A stretch of DNA of 64,000 nt from Absidia repens (taxonomy: Eukaryota > Mucoromycota > Mucoromycetes > Mucorales > Cunninghamellaceae). A program made the position numbers and the translations under genes. A model generated the notes under the pieces. It was not told where the DNA came from. It did no database searches and saw nothing but the letters and a program-made list of their open reading frames with translations. Below are positions 48,710 to 58,190 of this stretch, piece after piece. The first letter of the stretch is position 1, and every line of letters begins with the position of its first letter. The stretch spans positions 3,720,001 through 3,784,000 of the forward strand of contig MCGE01000001.1 of the NCBI GenBank assembly GCA_002105175.1. The letters run 5' to 3'.

Positions 48710-48905
48710 GGCTGGCTGGCTGGCTGGCTGGCCGACTGGAAAAAGACCACCCGGTGGAAATCGCGCCCAGACTAGCTGGACCGACTCTTAGAAAGACTCT
48801 AAGAAGTGCGGTAAATCCACTAAAACCACGGGTCTTCCTGCTTGGGGAGATATTAAACGGTTTAATGGTTTGGTTTTTGCAAAACCGAACCAAACCAAAC
48901 CAGAT
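48710..48905. other. GC-rich foldback-prone segment with GGCT microsatellite
   Basis: Six GGCT units (48710-48733) follow a T16 run. The next 100 bases are GC-rich in AT-rich surroundings and contain self-complementary elements: CCACCCGGTGG near 48750, CTTAGA..TCTAAG near 48787-48803, AAGACC (48744) against GGTCTT (48831), and a hairpin GGTTTGGTTTT-TGC-AAAACCGAACC at 48868-48892. It may be a small foldback element or structured RNA; the nature is unknown. Confidence 0.45.
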
Positions 48906-49239
48906 AAAAAAAAATCAACCCATAATTAAACCAAGTCAGATAAAGAAAACCAATAATATATACAAAAAAAAAAAAAAAAAACCAACCAACCAACTGTATG
49001 CGAAAAGAAAAGTAGTATAGTGTATTATAGTATTAGTTATTTATTTATGTTATATTAAATAAAAAAAAATAACAACATTTGAACTTGAACATGATACGCA
49101 TCTCACTGTGCAGGTATAAAACAGGGGGGGAGGGACAGGAACAAATCAGCTGGATGGAATGCTATACAGTATACAATCTCAAAAAAGAGGTTTGACCTTA
49201 TATCAACATGGATTGAAGAAATGGCTAAAAATAAAAGAT

Positions 49240-49647
49240 ATATTTTATTGAAGTATTGTATAAACCAACATAAAGATGGTCAGCGTCAATTTAAATAGGA
49301 GAGGGGACGAATGTAAAATGAAGGGATCTACTGATGAAGACAACACTATAACCATATGAGAGAGACTAATGGTTCTACTGGTAAAAATACTGGATAATAC
49401 TATATTCAAATGTTGAGATAAACTAAGACAATTAACACTAAGCTAAATAATGAAGGTTTCATGACGCTTATCTCCCAAGATGCTGTCCTAATCTAACGGT
49501 ATGTCCAAATCCTACATCCAAAACGAAAGGGTTCCCCATGATGTTTACAATGCATTTTTCAGAACACCCCTAATTCAAGTTCTACCAACTAATCCAAGTT
49601 TGCCATCGCTTCATCGAGACTTTAATGAAAGAAAGAAAGAAAGAAAG

Positions 49648-49650
<3 letters not shown>
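49240..49650 (-). repeat. Dispersed repeat copy D (subfamily 2, reverse)
   Basis: Read on the minus strand: CTTTC repeats, CTTGGATTAG, GAACTTGAATTAGGGG, core ATGGGGAACCCTTTCGTTTTGG (plus about 49518-49539), then CAGTAGATCCCTTCATTTTACA and the end ACTTCAATAAAATATA near 49240-49256. An A-rich homopolymer abuts its 5' side. Confidence 0.8.
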
Positions 49651-49685
<35 letters not shown>

Positions 49686-50320
49686 AGTAGAAAAAGAAGA
49701 ATTCGTCTGACTTTTTATCAAAAATTTCTGATATAAAGCAAGCCCAACCATCCATCTTCACACAAAACCCATATCCAAGACTTCATAGTGTGTTCCTAAA
49801 AAAAAAATCTGACCCCAAAACCAAAAAGACCCGTTTTTGGTTCCTGTTTTAGAATCCCAGATATATGGCAGCTCGCTTGCTAAAAAATGAAATATGATAA
49901 AAAAACCCCCCCCCCAGAATTCCACCATCATACAGGGTGGAAATTGGTTGTAGATCAAATTCATGATCTGACAAGTCAAGAAAGAGATATTGTTTTCAGC
50001 ATCCTTATATATATATCTCTTTAAAACAAACCAAGCAAACTACAAGGACTTTGCGAGTAAATAAGAGGAATAATTAAAACCAGTGTCCCAGATATTTAGA
50101 AAGATGGAAAACCTAAAAAAGGATATGGTTTTATGTTCAACTCTGTGTTTATGGGAAAACACTGCTTTTGTCGCTCTAGTTGAGCTCTTTTGCCTAACGA
50201 ATTACTTTTGCTTGATCGCAATTTGGACATAAATCACCACATTAGGTAATTTTAGAAGTCGCGCGGAAAACAATTTGGGATATACAGGAGTAAAATATCG
50301 ATTTTTTCGAAAACGTTATT

Positions 50321-50391
50321 GGGGGCGTAGTATAGTGGTAGTACACTAGCTTCGCATGCTATAGACCGGAGTTCGATTCCCCGCGCCTCCA
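50321..50391 (+). tRNA. tRNA-Ala (anticodon CGC)
   Basis: A 71-base cloverleaf: acceptor GGGGGCG pairs with CGCCTCC and includes the G3:U70 wobble that defines alanine tRNAs; D arm GTATAGTGGTAGTAC; anticodon loop TTCGCAT with anticodon CGC; T loop TTCGATT; discriminator A. No intron. A T6 pol III terminator follows at 50400-50405. Two stem positions do not pair (27:43 C-U and 52:62 A-C), so it may be a weakly functional or decaying copy. Confidence 0.85.
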
Positions 50392-50399
50392 CGCCTTTG

Positions 50400-50405
50400 T
50401 TTTTT
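50400..50405 (+). terminator. RNA polymerase III terminator of tRNA-Ala
   Basis: T6 run nine bases after the mature 3' end. Confidence 0.8.
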
Positions 50406-50449
50406 GCATTCTTTAGGTGTTTATTGGAAAATATTTGTGGTTAGAGAGA

Positions 50450-51060
50450 CGTGTTGCGGCTCATTTTGATTGCTAGGTCGTAACTGGAAAATTGTTTTTG
50501 TAGGGTTTTTTTTTTATTGTTACGGCTAATTTGGGTAGGAAGCTTGTAACAGAGTAGTGTTTTTGTAGGTTTTTATATTTTTTTGTGTTGGATAGGATGT
50601 CTTGAGTTATCCTTTAGTGTAGCTTTTGCTTGTTTAGAGCTTGAATATGAATTTGTTCCTTAGGCGGAATTCGAAATATCTTGCCCCTGATTTGGACAAA
50701 AATAGAATATAGAGTAGTGAGCACCAGAACTTTTGTAGATAAAGTCCAACTGTAGGGAAAGTTTATAAAGAATAAACTTGAAAAAGTAAAATAAAATAAA
50801 AATGAAAAGTATTGACCTTTGTTGGTTCAATAAAGATAAGTGTATAACACACAGTAAAAAAATAAAATAAAAAAAGGACTTGTAGTCAGAAAATAAGGAG
50901 GTTTCTATGATCCAATAGAAACGGTAGATAATTTGGTGGTATAATAACCTTTGTACTGAGTTTTATTTAATATATTGGGAAAACTTGAAAAAAACTAAAG
51001 AAAAAATAAAAGGATAATAAAAAAAGGTGGGATATTTATACTAAAAAAATAAAAGAAAAT
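50450..51060. repeat. LTR-like direct repeat, left copy
   Basis: Diverged direct repeat with 51285-51770. The best shared block is AGTAGTGAGCACCAGAACTT(TTG) at 50713-50735, followed in both copies by GTCCAACT, TTGGTTCAATAAA, AGGTTTCTA and CCTTTGTACT in the same order. Two further GTTACGGCT..GTAAC-like hairpin motifs occur in its left part (about 50454 and 50520). The size, spacing, AATAAA and position beside a tRNA gene resemble LTRs of a decayed retroelement (inference). Confidence 0.55.
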
Positions 51061-51139
51061 AAAGTTGGACTGAAGCGAGGCGAAACAAGAAAAAAAGTAA
51101 AAAGTGATCTGAGATCCAAGATCTGGACCAGGGCAAGCT

Positions 51140-51256
51140 TCATTCATTCAAAGCCCAGTCACGGAGCTCTTGCGAGCTGAAGACGTTATTAAACCCGTCC
51201 TCGGACTCGCCATCACTGGAAGCAGTCTCGGACTGTTCCTCGACATTATAGTGCTA
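51140..51256 (-). pseudogene. Coding-like remnant between the LTR-like repeats
   Basis: On the minus strand an open frame follows an acceptor-like CATAG and runs 38 codons to TGA at 51140-51142, with an acidic, Ser-rich middle and the end SSQELRDWALNE. It is clearly GC-richer than the DNA around it. It looks like the last exon or C-terminal end of a protein whose upstream part is absent. No family is recognised; a transposon ORF remnant is possible. Confidence 0.35.
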
Positions 51257-51284
51257 TGACTGTTTTTAAGTTTTTGATATAGCT

Positions 51285-51770
51285 AGTGTTACGGCTATTT
51301 TAGTTTGATATAGGCAGTAACGGTGTTGAGTCAACCTTTTTGTTAAAGCTTCAATTATATTTTACACCAAAAATATTGTGTATAAGAGTAATCTTGTTCT
51401 TACTTGAACGGATTTGCAGTGAAGATCAAAAATTATTTTCCCCCTGGATCGGAATTTGAAATTGAATTATTTTCTTGAAAATATAGAGAGCACCAAATAT
51501 GTATTTGATAATAAGTAGTGAGCACCAGAACTTTTGAAGGTAAGGTCCAACTTGAAATAAAAGAAGTTTTAAAAATTTAAACTCGAGAGAATAAAATAAA
51601 GTAAAAGTATTAACCTAAGTTGGTTCAATAAAATAAAACGAGTGTGATTAACTCTGTAAGATAATTAAAATAAAAAGAGGTTTCTAGAACAAAATAGAAA
51701 TAAAAGATAGTTTGGTTGTCAAAAAAAAGCCTTTGTACTAAACTTTTATTGTTATGAGAAAACTGTTTTT
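51285..51770. repeat. LTR-like direct repeat, right copy
   Basis: Second copy of the direct repeat, 801 bases downstream of the first; exact shared block at 51514-51536. It begins with GTGTTACGGCTATTTT..CAGTAAC and ends near CCTTTGTACTAAACTTTTATT. Confidence 0.55.
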
Positions 51771-51959
51771 TTTTTTTGTGGGAGAGAGGCAGTATTTCTA
51801 CTAATTTTTATATAAAAAGCCGAGGAAGTCCCTTTTTCGTATCCACCAAAAACCCACAACCACAGAAGTATTTCCAATCCCGCACACGTGGATTTTATTT
51901 TTCTCCGCAATTTTTATTTTTTATTTTTCCGCCCTCTCTCTTTCTTTCCATTTTCTTTT

Positions 51960-52500
51960 CTCATTCGATTTTTTTTCTTCACCATTCAACTTCTACGGGG
52001 CTATAGTGACCTTAAATTCATATCAGGACTAGTTTAGAAGGGTTTTCAGCTCAGGGATCAAAAGATGCATGGGGAAACCCTTTCATTTTGGATTCAGGAT
52101 TTGGAGTCACTATTAGATGGCTTTCTATAAAGTCATCATTAGCTTAGTTTAGCGTTAGTTTGTCCATAGTTTGTATCTACACCGGAATAAAATATGTCTC
52201 TTTTTACTTGCTTCAACGAAAAGCGACCCTTTAGTCTCACTCATGTTTAGTGCAGGAGATCCCTTTTTTACTACCATACCCCTTTTGATTAGTGTTGACT
52301 GTTGTCGTATTTCAATACCTGAGGTCCTTTTAGTCTTTTTAATAAATTGTACAGTGTATTAGTTCCTTTTACAGTTGTCCCTTTATAATAGGTCTACCCG
52401 TTCTCCAGGTCTTCCATTAGTCGTCCTCATGCTAGCCTCATTAGTACTCTTGCTTGTTGCCGACCTTTACGATTTATGCTTATATTTCAATAAATTATAT
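51960..52500 (+). repeat. Dispersed repeat copy F (subfamily 1)
   Basis: Shares with copy C the leader TTCTTCACCATTCAACTTC, TCAGGACTAGTTTAGAAGGG, the identical core GATGCATGGGGAAACCCTTT (52064-52083), the GGAATAAAATATGTCTC-type signal (about 52183) and the AGATCCC..TTGATTAGTGTTGACTG module, and ends TTTCAATAAATTATA near 52486-52500. A T run of about 46 follows (52507-52552). Confidence 0.8.
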
Positions 52501-52503
52501 TCT

Positions 52504-52554
<51 letters not shown>

Positions 52555-53593
52555 CCATTAACCTCTACTACCAGGTCCATTATATACTGGACATATCTTT
52601 TTTTTTTTGTTTGTTTTGGGGAGCGATACGATATGAAATAAATATTATGGGGTATACCATGTTGATTTCGGTGACACTTATATTGAAGGGCGAGAATTTC
52701 TCAATAACCAACATCACTTCGCTAGTTAACGTTCCTTGCATGCATGCTTGAGCTTACATATCCCCATGATGTTTTTTAATAGTTTTTAACAGCCAAACGC
52801 GATATAAAAATGAGGCAACGTTTTTCCTGATTCTTTTACAGGGACTATGCAGAAACAGGGTTAGCATTCCTTTACCACTGTTTTATATTAAACCCTGCCA
52901 TTTGTGGAAAACTCATTTGTCAATTTCAAGACTCGACAGCCAGAATTTCCAAACAACAGCCGACATTGAATACTCATTACTGGTTTTTTTTTTGTTTTTT
53001 TTTTGACAGGATCGTCCATGATGGAAAGCTTTTATTTTTTTTTGTTAACTGGTCAAATATACACATATAGATAAAAAAGCAAGCGAAAGCAAATAAATGA
53101 TAAAAAACCCCCCCAGTAGAAGTGCTATTATAATTATTTCTATAGTTACGATGCGCAATACAGTCCTTATTAAATGATTCTGAGTGATGTTTATTTGCGG
53201 TCATTCCCTTTAGGGGAGGATGTCCTGAACAATGCCATACTAGAGGGGTCCCGAGCTAATGACCAAGATGAATAATGGAATATCAAATAGTCAGGATAGA
53301 GTCCATTGAAAGTATGGTTTTGCCATCCAATAACTGTTAGAAGAGTTTGTGATCGCATTATCCTGCATGATTTTTTTTATGGATCGTCAGACAGCAATGT
53401 GATGTTAGTAGAGCAAGCTAGCTGCGCCCAGTGCAATCCCATGAAAAGCTTCATGAGTGCAAACTCAAAAGAGTTAATAGCACATGATAAAGAAAAAGGA
53501 ATAGAAACAGGTATATAAAACAACTTTAGTAGGGTAAAGAACAAAAAAGGGAATTGCCAGTTTTTAAATACTGGATTCTGAGCTTCAAGCAAG

Positions 53594-53657
53594 AACACCC
53601 TGTGCGCCTAGGAATTTTCAGTAAAAACACCCTGTGCGCCTTTCAATTCTCAGTAAA
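53594..53657. repeat. Tandem duplication of a 32-bp unit
   Basis: Two adjacent 32-base units, each starting AACACCCTGTGCGCC and ending CTCAGTAAA or TTCAGTAAA, differing only in the middle. Confidence 0.85.
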
Positions 53658-53824
53658 CCACTCAGTCCACCAAGCTATTTCCCTCATCCTAGCCAACCCT
53701 GAAAAAAACAAAAAAACAAATAAAGCTGATACCCACCCAATTCACACAAGCTTGTTAAAACATGATTGGCAACTGTCACTTTTTTTTTATATATCAAGAA
53801 AAAAACAGGTTTCAATAACAATGC

Positions 53825-53854
53825 TGTGCTGTACTGTACTGTACTGTACTGTAC
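53825..53854. repeat. (GTACT)n microsatellite
   Basis: About five GTACT units ending GTAC; each junction forms the palindrome-like AGTAC/GTACT. Confidence 0.85.
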
Positions 53855-54425
53855 AAATACAAATACATAATTGAGAATGATTTTCTTGAAAAAAAAGGAG
53901 GGTGGGAGGGACAATAAAGGGACAAGGCAACTTAGTGTATAATGAAGGATGATGATGTCTATGAGCATATTCCCAAAAAAAAAAAGAATAATCAAGACGA
54001 CGACGGCAACGAATATAACTGGCGCAATATGATAGACAAGATGCAGATATGATGATCCAAAAGAAAAAAGAGACGTTTTCCATGACCTTTTTTTTCGATC
54101 CGCGCCAAGTGGGCCCCTGATTCTTGAAAGAGAGAGATAGTGTCAGAGAAAAAACAAAAAAAAAAAACGCCAAAACAAATATATGGCTTGAAAAAAAAAA
54201 GTACAAACTTGTTATCGTTGGCTTAATTGGGAGAGGTTTTGATGTTTGTTTTTGTTTTTTCTATACTTGTGCGACGTTGCAAAAAGGGGACACAAGGCTT
54301 TTTTTTTTTTTCAAAGAAATCGGCGGCAATAGGTTGTGCAATGTAATGAAGCAAAAGGAGAAATAAGGAAGAAAAAGTAAGGGTCTCTTTTGTTCGTTCA
54401 AAAATTGATAATAATAATAAAATAC

Positions 54426-54476
<51 letters not shown>
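54426..54476. repeat. (TCA)n microsatellite
   Basis: About 17 TCA units (ATG/CAT on either strand), uninterrupted. Confidence 0.95.
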
Positions 54477-54850
54477 CAAGTCCCTCTTGTGTGGGGGGTG
54501 GGGGAAAGGCATTAATGCTGGGCATTGAGGAAAAAAAAAAGCGGAGACAAATGATGGTTCTTTCCAAAAAAAAAACCAACTAAAAAACAACAACATTGAA
54601 TCGGCATGCACGATAATTAGCAAAAAAAAAAAAGACGGATATTTTTTATTATATACAAGTATTAGAAAAATAAACACAAGGGGGTAATATGGAGAAGCGG
54701 GGGAAGGAGGCAGTGAGGAGAACGAAAGATAATAGGAGGGGAGTAAGGTTGATGGAAATGGCCAAGTAAAAAAGAAACAAAAAAAAAGTAGTGTATGATA
54801 ATAATATTAGGGAATGGGAGGCGGGGAAGGGAGAGGGCAGGGGAAAACAA

Positions 54851-55288
54851 TCAAATGGCAAATTCAGGTGTGACACTAAGCTTCACTGTTCGTTCAGGGT
54901 AATCCGCAATCAATTGTTCGATTTCCATTTGCTTGGGAGAAAGAGGTTCATCGCAAACAACAGTACATGAAGAGCCTGAGGTTGACAGTGCGGGCAGAGA
55001 GAAGAGTGTAAAATTTGAAGATGATTGAGAAGACAATGATGATGATGACCGCCTGCGGTTAAATAATGATGATAAGCGAAATGATTGTCGGACAGAAGAT
55101 ACAAATTGTGATGACGATCGTCTTTGTGATGTTGTTGAGGAAGAAGATGATGTTGAGGAACAAGAGGAAGAAGAAGATCGTCTTTCATATTCATTTTGAT
55201 TGAAGTAATAAGACAATATTTCATCGTCATTATACATCATATTAGATTTATTATTGTTGTTGTGGGGAGTATTGATATAGTGATTCAT
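54851..55288 (-). CDS. Ser-rich small basic protein, 145 aa
   Basis: Single-exon frame from an ATG preceded by a TAATTTTCTT-like leader. Asn-rich start (residues 10-14), then long Ser runs broken by RRSSS repeats, with FVSSVRQSFRLSSLFNRRR near residues 62-80, and a less biased C terminus (LSPKQMEIEQLIADYPERTVKLSVTPEFAI). The RRSS repeats are good sites for basophilic kinases; the ordered C-terminal 35 residues suggest a short conserved motif. I do not recognise the family. No signal peptide or membrane segment. Confidence 0.55.
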   Translation of the reverse strand: MNHYINTPHNNNNKSNMMYNDDEILSYYFNQNEYERRSSSSSCSSTSSSSSTTSQRRSSSQFVSSVRQSFRLSSLFNRRRSSSSLSSQSSSNFTLFSLPALSTSGSSCTVVCDEPLSPKQMEIEQLIADYPERTVKLSVTPEFAI

Positions 55289-56066
55289 GTTGTTTTATGA
55301 AAGTTAAGAAAGAAAGAAAGAGATGGTGGGACCCTGGTGGGCTTGGGTTTTTATACAGAAAAAAGCCCAATTCATTTTTAAAACGCCGATTAATCCGGAG
55401 GCTGGCAAGTACTATGTCTGTGCGTTTTGTAATCAATTTAATGGAATCCTCCTTTATTTTCATTCTCATTCCCTATAACCACTGTATTCCTGTTCTCTAT
55501 TTCGCTCGATTTTTTTTATCCGTAAAAAAAAAGGAGGACAATCCACTGTCATTGGGAGCCTATATTGATGTTGAAAATCACGTTCTTTACCGATCCTTTT
55601 CACTATTTTACAATGCGGGTTTTGAATAAAGCAAGTCAATATGACATCGAAAATAAAGAGATTAGCCTCTATAGACTTGGGTTAATGTATCAATCGTACG
55701 TTTTATTTATTTTTTCATGGTTTTGCGATGATGACGACCATGTGAGCGAGTATAAAACACACTGTTTCTTAGAAAAAGCGTGGTTCTTGTTGTGTTCGAG
55801 ACAAAAAAAAAAAAGAAATTACCAAAAAGGAGGCGATTCAATAACAAAAAAAAACCGACGGAGTTTTTGCATGAAAAAAAAAGTATATGTATACCATGCC
55901 CTGTATTGTATGTGTGCTATCAAGAAAAAGTAAGGAATCGGCAAAAGATTACTGAGATAACGATGTCTACCGCTCATATAATAAATAGGAAGGAAAACCT
56001 TACATCTATCAGCTTGCATGATCCCACTTCTTTCACCCGACATCAGCTCCCCCCTTGTTTAATATG

Positions 56067-56073
56067 TATAAAA
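56067..56073 (+). promoter_or_regulatory. TATA-like box before the fragment at 56105
   Basis: TATAAAAAGG about 35 bases before ATGGGTAC, a spacing that fits a core promoter. Confidence 0.45.
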
Positions 56074-56104
56074 AGGGAATTATGGTATCATAATCATCAT
56101 CGCT

Positions 56105-56318
56105 ATGGGTACTAATGGTAAAATACACATTTGTTTATGAATATTCTTTTAATGCACCAGTCAAAAAAAAAGCCTTTTATGATTATGAATTGTCTCCCCC
56201 TCCAAAAAAAAAAAAAGATGATCCAGAGAAAACTCAGCTCCCTAACAATACGATCACACTTACAAGATACATGATGCAACAAAAGGATCGAGAGAGAGAA
56301 AATGGGTATCTGTGTTAA
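56105..56318 (+). pseudogene. Putative truncated gene, weakly like the fructose-1,6-bisphosphatase N terminus
   Basis: If an intron runs from GTAAAATA (56118) to the CAG at 56158-56160, a frame starts MGTN and continues with a Lys-rich stretch, then LPNNTITLTRYMMQQ to a stop at 56316-56318. The segment TLTRYMMQQ followed by ENG recalls the N-terminal helix region of fructose-1,6-bisphosphatases (TLTRF-MEE..GTG), but nothing after it matches the enzyme, so this is at most a decayed fragment. A TATA-like box precedes it. It could equally be an unrelated lineage-specific small protein. Confidence 0.25.
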
Positions 56319-57629
56319 TACTGTTCGATCTTTTTTGTTTTTTGCTTTATATGAAGGAGAAACATCATGTGGCAGGCATTTTTTGTTGGCCACCACCTGC
56401 TTTTGAACAAAATGTGATTCATACTATAGCACGTTCATCTGTTGTTGAGTAATAGGTAGGTGGTGATGATAATGCACATAATTCATCTAATTGTTATCAT
56501 CAGCATCTGCAACCTATAATGCGACATATGCCTTCGTAAGCTTTTCTTTTTGTTCCTTTTACCTCCTTTTTTTCCTTACGAAAAAAAAACCCAACTTAAA
56601 AAAAAATGGAGATATTTTATCCCTGTTTGTGTCTTCAATAATGACGGTTCTACGCTACTAAATTCAAGCATCAAGTACAAGATTGCTTTTTATATATCCA
56701 TATCTGATTAGTAGCCATTGAACACTATCAAACAGGTTGATTTGAAATAAAACCCGTGTAACCTGTCAAAATAAACTTGCTTCATTCTCCGACCGGATGG
56801 TATCATTAAAAAATCTTTTTAAATTCAGGGCAAAAAAGCAGGGAAATGAAGTAGGTATTTTACAAGCATTCAAAGTGACCCAGTCTGTATTGATCATCCA
56901 ATGCAGGCAAGGTCACATAATCTGTATATGAAAAAAGAAACAATTGATTCCTATAATGATGATGGTATTTTGATAGTAAGATTCTGAGACTTGAGAAGCC
57001 TTTTACTGTTTTTTTTCGGCGACTGAATCATGACTGTTAAGACTATACACAAAAAAAAAATTTCTTTGGCAAGAAAAAAACTATAAAACCAGACCATCTG
57101 ATCTTTCTTTCTTTCTATTATGATATATCGCTTTTTACTATGGGTTGCTAACATGGATGACTGATTTTGGTAAGTACATTTTTTATATTTTTATTATCTC
57201 TGTTTTTATTTCTTTGGGTTTAAAGGATGAACCTGGCATTTGGCTTTAGCCGTTATGGCGCTGATGAAAAAAAACTAGCTACCTAAATTAAACCACTGAA
57301 ACTCAAAGAAAAAACAAACAAACTATCATTTTACAACATAATATTCTTTTTATGTATCAAATGTTAATCATCTTTCTCTTTTTAATAGATAAAAAGTCAA
57401 GAAAATGAATCCATGTTAGATATACATTTAGTTTTAATAGTTTTATTTTGATGTTAATAAAGTATGCTTTGTAATGAAATATCTATTGGTTATTGGTGTT
57501 AGATAGTGGATTTTTGTGTTGTTAAAGAGGGGGTCATTGTTTCGATTGGAAAATTCAGATTCCGATTTACTTGAATTTCTATTTTATTTATTTTTTGCCC
57601 TCCTATTCTTTTTTTTTTTTTTTTTTTTT

Positions 57630-57915
57630 TCAGAACATCAACTTTATTGGTGACTTCAATGAGGTGACAGTGATCTTGGATTAGCGTTAGAACCTGAATC
57701 AGGGGCATTTTGAAAAATGCAATACAAACATCATGGGGAGACCCTTTTATTTTGGATCAAGGTTTTGGGGACCATCATTAGAATAGCTTTCATCTTCGAA
57801 TTTAGTGCCATAGAAACTTGATTAGATTATAATAGTTTAAGTTGTCATAGGTTATTTCTACAATACAATCCGAATTAAATTGTTTTACCTTTTTACCATT
57901 AATCTCAGTCTGATT
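57630..57915 (+). repeat. Dispersed repeat copy E (subfamily 2, truncated)
   Basis: Starts after a T run with TTTCAGAACATCAAC, shares CAGTGATCTTGGATTAG and GGGGCATTTTGAAAAATGCA, has the core CATCATGGGGAGACCCTTTT (57729-57748), and fades before the AATAAA-type end seen in the other copies, about 275 bp before the DEN1 start. Confidence 0.75.
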
Positions 57916-58190
57916 TGTTCAATTGTCTCGTCGAATGGGGGTATACATATTCTGTAAGAAAAAATGGTTGATTATTAGGTGACTTGGCCCAGCCACTGTG
58001 CTCGGTGCTGCGTTTAGTGTCTGTGTGTGGGCAACACTCCCCTTCGCCGGTTCGCGCTTTGGAGTGGGCGTATCTTCCCCACCCCTCAGAAAAAAATCGC
58101 GGTGTTTTAATCCCGGTCCACAAATCTAAAAAATCTCTATGGGTAAAGTGTAATTTTTCTTTTCTTTCTCTTGATGAAAATATCAATCCA

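Larger units (their letters stand above)
47707..50320. other. Long intergenic region with repeats
   Basis: About 2.6 kb without a supported gene. It contains a GGCT microsatellite and structured GC-rich segment (48710-48905), a reverse copy of the dispersed repeat (about 49240-49650), an A run of about 33 (49649-49682) and a C9 run (49907-49915). Confidence 0.6.
52553..54850. other. Long intergenic region with microsatellites
   Basis: About 2.3 kb without a supported gene. It holds the tandem 32-bp repeat (53594-53657), a GTACT microsatellite (53825-53854) and a (TCA)n microsatellite (54426-54476). A 70-codon frame at 53306-53518 is not supported. Confidence 0.6.
55289..58190. other. Long intergenic region with gene fragment and repeat
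   Basis: Holds a candidate gene fragment at 56105-56318 and repeat copy E at about 57630-57915. Other frames in 55297-55933 are lysine/phenylalanine-rich and lack coding character. Confidence 0.55.

Noticed and set aside
53306..53518. 70-codon plus-strand frame
   Set aside because: Short, no homology, inside a repeat-rich region.
55297..55933. Overlapping plus-strand frames after the Ser-rich gene
   Set aside because: Lysine- and phenylalanine-rich products of homopolymers; they overlap the promoter of the minus-strand gene.
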